DNA of 10,011 nucleotides, from assembly GCA_031272575.1 (NCBI GenBank), contig JAISTO010000196.1:1-10011 (forward strand). Direction: 5' to 3'. Made by a program: the position numbers and the translations under genes. Positions 4,339 through 10,011 of the stretch are shown here, piece after piece. The notes below the pieces were generated by a model, which was not told the origin of the DNA, made no database searches, and saw only the letters and a program-made list of their open reading frames with translations. The stretch is from Treponema sp. Its GTDB lineage: Bacteria > Spirochaetota > Spirochaetia > Treponematales > Breznakiellaceae. Numbering within the stretch: the first letter of the stretch is position 1; the number at the start of each line of letters is the position of its first letter.

Positions 4339-5911
4339 TATGGCGGATGTTATTCATCAACTCATTCAGGACAGGGGCATGTCTTTAGATCTGATACTAA
4401 AGACAGTGGAAGAGACCCTCCTTTCGGCCTACAAGCGGAGGTTCAACAACGCTGACAACGCCGAAGTGCGAATCAGCGACGACTACGAGGTGTCGCTCTT
4501 CGCCAAAAAGGAGATTGTCGACGGAGTCTATAACCCGGCCATCGAGATCGATCTTGAAGAGGCGCAGGAGTTAGACCCGGAGGCCGAAATCGGGGACGAG
4601 TTACTGATCGAACTCGACCCGAGAGACTTTGATCGCGTCTCGGTGCGCAGCGCGCGGCTCACTGCCCGCCAGTCCATACGGGAAATCCAGAAGGACAGTC
4701 TCTTCGCGGAGTACAAGAGTCTGAAAAACGAGACGGTCAGCGGCTATTATCAACGTGAAAGAAACGGGACCATCTATGTTGATCTTGGCCGTGTAGAGGG
4801 CATACTCCCCAAAAAGAACCAGTCTCCGAGGGAGATCGGCCTTTTCGGGTCTGATGAAAAGCACATCAACAAGATTACCGCGCTGATCTCGGATGTAAGG
4901 AAAACCGATACCGGGCTGCAGATCCTGCTTTCGCGGACGGACCCGAAGTTCGTCGAGGCGATTTTCTCCCGGGAAGTGCCCGAAATTTACGACGAGACGG
5001 TCAAGATTTTCAACTCGGTGCGTATACCGGGCTACCGCACGAAGATTGCGGTCACTTCAACAAAAGAGGACGTTGATGCGGTGGGCGCCTGCGTGGGGCT
5101 TCGGGGGGCGCGCATTCTTGCCGTCATTAAAGAATTGAACGGCGAGAAAATCGACGTCCTCAAGTACGACATCGATCCCTGCCGCTACATAAAAAACGCG
5201 CTCTCCCCGGCGGACGTAAAAGAGGGGAAGGTGGTCATCCTCAACGAGGCGCGCAAAGAGGCGATCGCGGTAGTAACTGACGACCAACTGGCTCTCGCCA
5301 TAGGCAAGCAGGGTCAAAATGTGCGGCTCGCGAACCAACTCACGGGCTGGCTCATCGACGTCAAGACCGAGGCGCAGTTCGCGGAGTTGGGCATAAGCGC
5401 CGAGCGGAAGCAGGCGATCTCGCGGCTCTTCGGCGGCGACAAGGAGCCGGTCGAGGACTACGCGGTCGAGGTGATCGAGAAGGTCTCTCAGTTGCCGGGT
5501 GTCGACGCCGATGTGGTCAAGGTCTTGCAGGAAAACGACCTCGATGACATTCCGCTGTTTGTCGAAAAGAGCGATGAAGACCTTATCGCTCTGGGGAACA
5601 TAACGCAGGAGCAGATTGCGCTGCTGCACAAACTGATCGACGACTCTGTCGAGGTCAAGGTGGTCGAGGAAGAGGCGGCGGAAGAAGAGACGCCCGCCGA
5701 AGCCGAGGCCGCGGCCTCAGACACGGAAGCGGCGCAGGATGGGGAGACGGCAGCGTCCCCCGCGGAAAGCGCGGAGGCTGCCGGGGCCGTCAGTGCCGAA
5801 GAAGAGCAGGATGAGTACCTGTGTCCGGAATGCGGCGCAAAGATCACCCTGGATATGGCGGTCTGCCCCGCATGCGGCGCAGAGTTGAGTTTTGAGTACG
5901 AGGAAGAATAA
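4328..5911 (+). CDS. nusA: Transcription elongation/termination factor NusA with C-terminal zinc ribbon
   Basis: NusA binds RNA polymerase and nascent RNA, promoting pausing and intrinsic termination and taking part in antitermination. From GTG 4328 the product has 527 residues. Domains are the N-terminal polymerase-binding domain (about 1-125, with DLILKTVEETLLSAYKRRF), S1 (about 135-200, TIYVDLGRVEGILP), KH1 (GLRG at 257-260) and KH2 (GKQG at 326-329). A helix-hairpin-helix repeat follows (about 384-440, SQLPGVDADVVKVLQ). An acidic Glu/Ala-rich linker (about 441-497) then leads to CPEC (Cys499, Cys502) and CPAC (Cys513, Cys516), a compact four-cysteine zinc ribbon. The last part is not in the standard NusA architecture. 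The gene overlaps rimP by 11 bases and is followed by infB after 8 bases. It may control its own operon through the leader terminator; that is inference. Confidence 0.95.
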   Translation: MAIDMADVIHQLIQDRGMSLDLILKTVEETLLSAYKRRFNNADNAEVRISDDYEVSLFAKKEIVDGVYNPAIEIDLEEAQELDPEAEIGDELLIELDPRDFDRVSVRSARLTARQSIREIQKDSLFAEYKSLKNETVSGYYQRERNGTIYVDLGRVEGILPKKNQSPREIGLFGSDEKHINKITALISDVRKTDTGLQILLSRTDPKFVEAIFSREVPEIYDETVKIFNSVRIPGYRTKIAVTSTKEDVDAVGACVGLRGARILAVIKELNGEKIDVLKYDIDPCRYIKNALSPADVKEGKVVILNEARKEAIAVVTDDQLALAIGKQGQNVRLANQLTGWLIDVKTEAQFAELGISAERKQAISRLFGGDKEPVEDYAVEVIEKVSQLPGVDADVVKVLQENDLDDIPLFVEKSDEDLIALGNITQEQIALLHKLIDDSVEVKVVEEEAAEEETPAEAEAAASDTEAAQDGETAASPAESAEAAGAVSAEEEQDEYLCPECGAKITLDMAVCPACGAELSFEYEEE

Positions 5912-5919
5912 AGGAATAT

Positions 5920-8900
5920 ATGCCTGGGGAAACAGAAACGGTCAAAAAACCGAAAGCGGAACTCATAAAGCGCGCGCGGCCGAAGCCGGAAGCGGCGGAG
6001 GCGAAGCCTGAAAAGGCCAGACACGAGGGCGGGGGGGTGAAGGCCTCCGGTACTCCTGAACGCGGCGCCGGAGAGCGCAAAAGGCTCGTCATCGTGAAGA
6101 AAAAAGCCCCGGCAAAGCCGAAGGCGGGGGGGGCCGCATCCGAAAGCGCCGCGGCTGCGGGCGCGGGCGCGGGCGCCGCAGACGCGGCGCCGAAGAAGGC
6201 CAGGCCGCGGGTCGTCATCACGGCGAAGCGTAAAGCCGCTTTAGCGGCTCCCGCGGACGCGGCAGGAGCGGCTGCTGGTGCGGCCGCCGCCGGCGGCGCG
6301 GAGGCGGGCGAAGGCTCATCCCAGGCGGCGGCACCGCCGGCGGCGGTGCCGGAGTCGAAAACGGCGGCCCCCTTCAGGTTCAGCGAGCGGCCCAAGGCCG
6401 TGGTCGGCAAGGTGGGGGGCAAGTTCGTTGGCCCCCGCCCTCCCCGCGAAGAGGGGGAATCCTCGGGCGGCGGCGTGCAAGGCAGCGGCGCGCAAGGCGC
6501 TGTGCAAGGCGGCGGCGCGCAAGGCGCTGCGCAAGGCGGCGCCGCGGGCCCTGTCCAGGGCGGCGGCGAGACGGGCGAGGGCGGCACGCATAAACACCGC
6601 CGCAGACGGCATCGCGGGGGCAGGGGCCGCAGCCGCGACGAAACCCAGCAGGGCCTGCCGCCCGATTCCCCCGGCTTTACCCCCGCGGCGCCGCGGCGGA
6701 CAGGCACCGTGGGCGGCGTCAGCCTTGGCGCCCCGCCCGTGGAACGTCCTCCGCGCTACGGCGGCGGACACCCCGGCGGCGGCCGGCAAGGCGGCGGCGG
6801 CCGCCAGGGCGGCGACCGCCAGGGCGGTTTCGGCGGCGGCTATCAGGGGGGGCAGCGCCCGCAGGGGCGGCCTTTCGGGGGTGGCGACCGCCAGGGCGGC
6901 TTTGGCGGCGGGTATCAGGGCGGCGGCTATCAGGGGGGGCAGCGCCCGCAGGGGCGGCCCTTCGGAGGCGGCGACCGCCAGGGCGGTTTCGGCGGCAGCC
7001 GGTTCGGCGGCCCGCGGCCCCAGGGCCAGGGCTACGGCCCAAGGCCGGGCGGCGGCTTCGGCGGTCCGCGCCCCTTCGGGCAGCGGCCCTTCGGGGGTGG
7101 GCCAGGCAGGCCGGGCGGCCCGGGCGGCGCGGCCCAGGCAGGGCAGCAGCAGGGCGCCAAGGCGGCCGCGAAGGGCGGCGCCAAGAAGGGCGGCCGCGGC
7201 AGGAAGCCCGTCTACACTCGTAAAGACAAGGACACCGAGCAGTCGGAGAAATATCTCCAAACCAAGAAAAAGGCCAATAGTCACACAAATCCGGTACCCA
7301 AATCCATAGAAATTATGGAGGTGGTCACCGTTTCCGATCTGGCCAAAAAGATGAACCTCAAGGCCTCCGACCTCATCCTCAAACTGATGAGCATGGGGCA
7401 GCGGGTCACGATCAACCAGCAGATCGACGCGGACACCGCCGCCATCCTCGCGGCCGAGTTCGGCGCGGACGTCAAGATCGTCAGCCTCTACGACGAAACG
7501 GTGATCGACACCGGCTCGGACGAGGGGCAGGAACTTGCGGCCAGGCCGCCGGTCGTCACCGTTATGGGGCACGTCGATCATGGCAAGACGAAACTGCTCG
7601 ACGCGATCCGCAGCGCGGATGTCGTGTCCGGCGAGGCCGGGGGCATCACCCAGCACATCGGGGCCTACACGGTGGAAACGCCGAAGGGCGGCATCACCTT
7701 CCTCGACACGCCGGGGCACGAAGCCTTCACCCGCATGCGGGCGCGGGGCGCGCAGGTCACCGACATCGTCGTGCTGGTCGTCGCGGCGGATGACGGCGTC
7801 ATGCCCCAGACCGTCGAGGCGATCAACCACGCGAAGGCGGCGGACGTCCCCATCGTCGTGGCGCTGAACAAGATCGACAAGCCGGACGCGAATCCGGACC
7901 GCGTAAAGAGTCAACTGTCGGAACTGGGGCTCACGCCCGAGGACTGGGGGGGGCAGACCATCTTCGTCGCGGTCTCCGCGCTCCGCAAAGAGGGCATCGA
8001 GGACCTCATCGAGGCGATACTCCTGCAGGCCGAGATACTCGACCTCAAGGCGAACTACACCCGCAGCGCGGAAGGCAAAGTCCTCGAGTCGCGCATAGAC
8101 CATGGCCGGGGCATAGTCGCCACCGTCATCGTGCAAAGGGGTACCCTCCGCGTGGGGGATTCCTTTGTCGCGGGGGTCTGGCCCGGCAAGGTGCGGGCGC
8201 TCTTTACGGACAAAGGCGAGCGCGTCGACGAGGCGCTCCCGTCTGTCCCCATCGAGGTGCTCGGTTTCGAGGGCATCCCCAACGCGGGCGACCCCTTCCA
8301 GGTGGTCGAGGACGAAAAGCAGGCCCGCGGCTTCTCGGCCAAGCGCCAGGAACTGAAGCGCTTCGAGGACGCGAAGACCATCCGCAAGACCACGCTCGAA
8401 AACCTAAGCGACAAGATCAGCGAAGGCGCGGTGCAGGAACTCCATGTGATCATCAAGGCGGACGTGCAGGGCTCCGCGGAGGCGCTCCGTTCCAGCCTCG
8501 AAAAACTCTCCACCAAAGAGGTGCGCCTCAACGTGATCCAGGCCCTGCCCGGCGCGATCAACGAGGGTGATGTCGACCTGGCGATCGCGTCCAAGGCGAT
8601 CATCATCGGCTTCAACGTGCGCCCCGTGCCCAAGGCGAAGGCCCTGGCGGATCAGGAAAAGGTGGATGTGCGGCGCTACAACGTGATCTACAAAGCCGTC
8701 GAGGAGGTCCAGCAGGCCATGGAGGGCCTGCTCGCGCCGGACACGAAGGAAGAGACGATCGCGCAGGCCGAGGTGCGGGACACCTTCAAGACGCCGAAGG
8801 CCGGCGTCGTGGCAGGTTGCTTCGTGCAGTCGGGCACGGTGAAGCGGAGCGGGAGCGTCCACGTTATCCGCGACGATGTGGTCATTTACACCGGCAAACT

Positions 8901-9078
8901 CGCCTCGCTGCGCCGCTTCAAGGACGACGTCCGCGAAGTGGCCGCGGGCTATGAGTGCGGCATCGGCATAGACGGCTTCGACGACGTAAAAGTAGGCGAT
9001 CAACTGGAGATTTTTGAGATGGTCGAGGTAGCCCGAAAGTTAACGCCGGTAAAGGAGGAAGCAGGGAGTGGGGAATAG
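5920..9078 (+). CDS. infB: Translation initiation factor IF-2
   Basis: IF2 is the GTPase that brings fMet-tRNA to the 30S subunit and promotes subunit joining. At 1052 residues it is long for the family (E. coli about 890). Residues 1-180 are Lys/Ala/Pro-rich; about 185-425 are Gly/Gln/Arg-rich with tandem repeats; both are probably disordered. The conserved IF2_N module is about 461-515 (KKMNLKASDLILKLMSMG). The G domain has GHVDHGKT (550-557), DTPGHE (596-601), NKID (650-653) and SAL (686-688), all intact. Domains II, III (VIIKADVQGSAEAL) and the fMet-tRNA-binding C2 domain (FKTPKAGVVAGCFVQSGTV to about 1040) follow. AAGGA (5911-5915) precedes the ATG by only four bases and overlaps the nusA stop. 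The low-complexity segment creates long false ORFs in other frames. Confidence 0.96.
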   Translation: MPGETETVKKPKAELIKRARPKPEAAEAKPEKARHEGGGVKASGTPERGAGERKRLVIVKKKAPAKPKAGGAASESAAAAGAGAGAADAAPKKARPRVVITAKRKAALAAPADAAGAAAGAAAAGGAEAGEGSSQAAAPPAAVPESKTAAPFRFSERPKAVVGKVGGKFVGPRPPREEGESSGGGVQGSGAQGAVQGGGAQGAAQGGAAGPVQGGGETGEGGTHKHRRRRHRGGRGRSRDETQQGLPPDSPGFTPAAPRRTGTVGGVSLGAPPVERPPRYGGGHPGGGRQGGGGRQGGDRQGGFGGGYQGGQRPQGRPFGGGDRQGGFGGGYQGGGYQGGQRPQGRPFGGGDRQGGFGGSRFGGPRPQGQGYGPRPGGGFGGPRPFGQRPFGGGPGRPGGPGGAAQAGQQQGAKAAAKGGAKKGGRGRKPVYTRKDKDTEQSEKYLQTKKKANSHTNPVPKSIEIMEVVTVSDLAKKMNLKASDLILKLMSMGQRVTINQQIDADTAAILAAEFGADVKIVSLYDETVIDTGSDEGQELAARPPVVTVMGHVDHGKTKLLDAIRSADVVSGEAGGITQHIGAYTVETPKGGITFLDTPGHEAFTRMRARGAQVTDIVVLVVAADDGVMPQTVEAINHAKAADVPIVVALNKIDKPDANPDRVKSQLSELGLTPEDWGGQTIFVAVSALRKEGIEDLIEAILLQAEILDLKANYTRSAEGKVLESRIDHGRGIVATVIVQRGTLRVGDSFVAGVWPGKVRALFTDKGERVDEALPSVPIEVLGFEGIPNAGDPFQVVEDEKQARGFSAKRQELKRFEDAKTIRKTTLENLSDKISEGAVQELHVIIKADVQGSAEALRSSLEKLSTKEVRLNVIQALPGAINEGDVDLAIASKAIIIGFNVRPVPKAKALADQEKVDVRRYNVIYKAVEEVQQAMEGLLAPDTKEETIAQAEVRDTFKTPKAGVVAGCFVQSGTVKRSGSVHVIRDDVVIYTGKLASLRRFKDDVREVAAGYECGIGIDGFDDVKVGDQLEIFEMVEVARKLTPVKEEAGSGE
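6475..6528 (+). repeat. 27-base tandem repeat inside infB
   Basis: Two copies of a 27-base unit, 6475-6501 and 6502-6528, differ at one base (A at 6484, G at 6511). They encode VQGSGAQGA and VQGGGAQGA. A decayed third copy starts at 6529 (AQGGAAGP). The array is in frame and lies in the disordered N-terminal region of IF2, so unit gain or loss would keep the reading frame. Confidence 0.8.
6811..6999 (+). repeat. Glycine/arginine/glutamine-rich tandem repeat inside infB
   Basis: Near-identical in-frame units begin at 6811 (72 bases), 6883 (87 bases, because an extra five codons, GGGYQ-like, are duplicated within it) and 6970 (partial). Each starts with GDRQGGFGG, and the first two continue through YQGGQRPQGRPFG. 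The neighbouring DNA up to about 7200 keeps the same GGC/CGC/CAG composition. The protein segment resembles RGG-type RNA-binding low-complexity sequence. Confidence 0.8.
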
Positions 9079-9084
9079 GTAATG
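9064..9084 (+). repeat. G-rich heptamers spanning the infB stop and rbfA start
   Basis: Three consecutive heptamers, GGGAGTG, GGGAATA and GGTAATG, cover the end of infB (TAG at 9076-9078) and the rbfA ATG (9082-9084). They match the GGGANTN pattern seen at 9422-9435, 10000-10011 and, inverted, 9470-9497. The purine-rich stretch probably also helps ribosome recruitment for rbfA. Confidence 0.5.
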
Positions 9085-9429
9085 GATTTCCGCTCTGAGC
9101 GCGTTGCGCATCTTATACAGCAAAAGATTGGGGAACTGATAGTCGAGGGGAAAATAAAAGACCCCCGCGTCAATCCCTTCCTCTCGATTACACGGGTCTC
9201 GGTGTCGAAGGACTTCTCGTGGGCCGACGTCTACGTGTCCAGTTACAGGCCGGAAAAGAGCCTCGCCCGCGGCGTGGATGGCCTGCAAAGCGCGGCCGGC
9301 TTTATCCAGGCCCGCCTCGCGCAGGCCATGCGTCTGCGTCAGACCCCCCGGCTCCGCTTCCACGAGGACGCGGGGCTGCGCGAGGGCTTCGCGCTGACGC
9401 AAAAGATCGACGCGCTGGTGGGGGAGTAG
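9082..9429 (+). CDS. rbfA: Ribosome-binding factor A
   Basis: RbfA is a small KH-fold protein that binds the 30S subunit near helix 1 of 16S rRNA and assists its maturation, notably in the cold. The 115-residue product has the usual length. Family signatures are ERVAHLIQQKIGELI (6-20), KIKDPRV (24-30), SITRVSVSKDFSWADVYVS (35-53), the KH-like SAAG kink at 70-73 within GLQSAAGFIQARLAQ, and MRLRQTPRLRF (83-93). The ATG lies three bases after the infB stop. No ideal Shine-Dalgarno is close: AGGGAG at 9063-9068 is 13 bases upstream and the strong AAGGAGG at 9052-9058 is 23 bases away, so translational coupling to infB is likely. It is the last gene of the operon here. truB, the frequent next gene, is not present in the window. 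Confidence 0.94.
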   Translation: MDFRSERVAHLIQQKIGELIVEGKIKDPRVNPFLSITRVSVSKDFSWADVYVSSYRPEKSLARGVDGLQSAAGFIQARLAQAMRLRQTPRLRFHEDAGLREGFALTQKIDALVGE

Positions 9430-9469
9430 GGACGCCGCACCCTCCGCTCAACGCCCCCGCATCACGCCT

Positions 9470-9497
9470 AAGTCCCCATTCCCAAGTCCCGAGTCCC
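9470..9497 (-). repeat. Tandem G-rich heptamers in the rbfA downstream spacer
   Basis: On the minus strand this stretch is four consecutive heptamers of the form GGGANTN (two of them GGGACTT, one GGGAATG, one GGGACTC); on the plus strand it appears as repeated AGTCCC at 9471, 9485 and 9492. It lies in the 205-base spacer between rbfA and the Rpn-like gene. Apart from these heptamers the spacer (9430-9634) is pyrimidine-rich; I see no gene and no good terminator hairpin. Confidence 0.6.
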
Positions 9498-9622
9498 AAC
9501 AGGCATCACGCAACGCTCTCTCGCATCCGCTCATCGCCCTCGCACTACATCCAATTCCCGATATTTTTCGCATTTTTTCTCCCAAAGTGACGATAAATTA
9601 CACCCCAGTGCCGTACCCATGC

Positions 9623-9627
9623 GGAGG
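9623..9627 (+). promoter_or_regulatory. Shine-Dalgarno that fixes the start of the Rpn-like gene
   Basis: GGAGG lies seven bases before the ATG at 9635. An in-frame GTG at 9587 has no ribosome site and would add residues (TINYTPVPYPCGGKS) that do not resemble the family. MIHKTRD at 9635 is a typical beginning for these proteins. Confidence 0.75.
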
Positions 9628-9634
9628 AAAAAGC

Positions 9635-9991
9635 ATGATCCACAAAACACGAGACGCTTCTTTCAAGACCATCTTCGCGAACCATGCACTCTTTGCCGAG
9701 TTCCTGCGCGACTTCGTCTCGATAGAGGTCTTCAAAGAGGTGCGGTCCGGGGACATCAAGGACGAAAGCGCCCACTTCGCCGATCTCGACCGCGAAGCAA
9801 GGGACTCCGACATCGTTAAGCGGGTGCGCCTCAGCAGTCCTGACATACCGGAGGTCTACGCCATCGCCCTCGTCGAGCACCAGAGCACCGTCGATTTCAG
9901 CATCGTGAACCGGGTGTCGCATTACATCGACCGCATCTATATGACGCTCTTGGCACTGCTGCTTCAATCTTCCACATCGACCCGCAGGTAA
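9635..9991 (+). CDS. Truncated Rpn-family PD-(D/E)XK nuclease / transposase-like protein
   Basis: The 118-residue product matches the N-terminal part of the Rpn family (recombination-promoting nuclease, 'putative transposase'), DNA endonucleases with a PD-(D/E)XK fold. Visible are the start HKTRDASFKTIFANHALFAEFLRDFV, a central RDSDIVKRVRL with candidate catalytic Asp59, and YAIALVEHQSTVDF carrying Glu81 and Gln83 (the E-x-Q form typical of this family), then NRVSHYIDRIY. After about residue 103 the sequence (LLALLLQSSTSTRR) no longer resembles the family, and a TAA ends it. Family members usually have about 250-350 residues, so this is truncated or frameshifted. From about 9936, the frame shifted by -1 relative to the gene stays open to the window end (...FHIDPQVKVLGS). 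GGAGG at 9623-9627 supports the start. I think it is a decaying gene; a short functional form is possible. Confidence 0.65.
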   Translation: MIHKTRDASFKTIFANHALFAEFLRDFVSIEVFKEVRSGDIKDESAHFADLDREARDSDIVKRVRLSSPDIPEVYAIALVEHQSTVDFSIVNRVSHYIDRIYMTLLALLLQSSTSTRR

Positions 9992-9999
9992 AAGTTTTA

Positions 10000-10011
10000 G
10001 GGAGTAGGGAA
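10000..10011 (+). repeat. G-rich heptamer repeat at the window end
   Basis: GGGAGTA followed by GGGAA runs into the window edge and repeats the motif found at 9064-9084 and 9422-9435. It starts nine bases after the TAA of the truncated Rpn-like gene. Its full length cannot be seen. Confidence 0.45.

Noticed and set aside
5844..6707. 287-codon minus-strand frame across the nusA/infB junction
   Set aside because: It is Pro/Ala/Cys-rich low-complexity sequence antisense to two well-supported genes.
6316..8136. 606-codon open frame on the minus strand opposite infB
   Set aside because: It is Ala/Arg-rich low-complexity sequence that mirrors the GGC/CGC repeats of infB and continues under the IF2 G domain. 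The 343-codon plus-strand frame at 6278-7309 is the same kind of artefact.

Overview
The window looks like a chromosomal segment of a GC-rich bacterium, most plausibly a spirochaete of the Treponema group. This is an inference. It rests on the gene order rimP-nusA-infB-rbfA, which I recall from treponemes but which many phyla share, on a secreted beta-rich protein with no recognisable family, and on an Rpn-type nuclease fragment. No rRNA or tRNA is available to settle the taxonomy. GC content is high through most genes. It drops in the first ~180 bases and in the spacers.

Layout. Bases 1-182 hold no gene, only degenerate CACGGA-type repeats. Bases 183-901 (minus strand) carry a type II toxin-antitoxin pair, a Phd/YefM-like antitoxin followed by an overlapping PIN-domain toxin. 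A near-consensus promoter filled with inverted repeats drives them. Bases 1076-2632 (minus) encode a 518-residue secreted, probably outer-membrane beta-barrel protein of unknown function, bracketed by two same-orientation copies of a short palindromic repeat. Bases 2895-3707 (plus) encode an SPL-like radical SAM protein whose mRNA may be leaderless.

The main block, 3740-9429 (plus), is the translation/transcription operon rimP-nusA-infB-rbfA. The genes are tightly packed: rimP and nusA overlap by 11 bases, nusA and infB are 8 bases apart, and infB and rbfA are 3 bases apart. The products join 30S subunit maturation (RimP, RbfA), transcription elongation/termination control (NusA) and translation initiation (IF2). 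A strong promoter lies upstream, but a perfect intrinsic terminator sits between it and rimP, with the rimP Shine-Dalgarno directly after the U-tract. That layout suggests attenuation of an operon whose own product, NusA, acts on terminators.

Other unusual points are a NusA with an acidic tail ending in a four-cysteine zinc ribbon, a very long IF2 N-terminus containing glycine/glutamine tandem repeats, and G-rich heptamer repeats at the infB/rbfA junction, after rbfA and at the window end. After rbfA, where truB often follows, the window instead has a spacer with repeats and a truncated Rpn-family nuclease/transposase-like gene. I see no CRISPR array, phage module or rRNA/tRNA gene. The best candidates for something undescribed are the nusA-operon leader terminator, the NusA zinc ribbon and the heptamer repeats.
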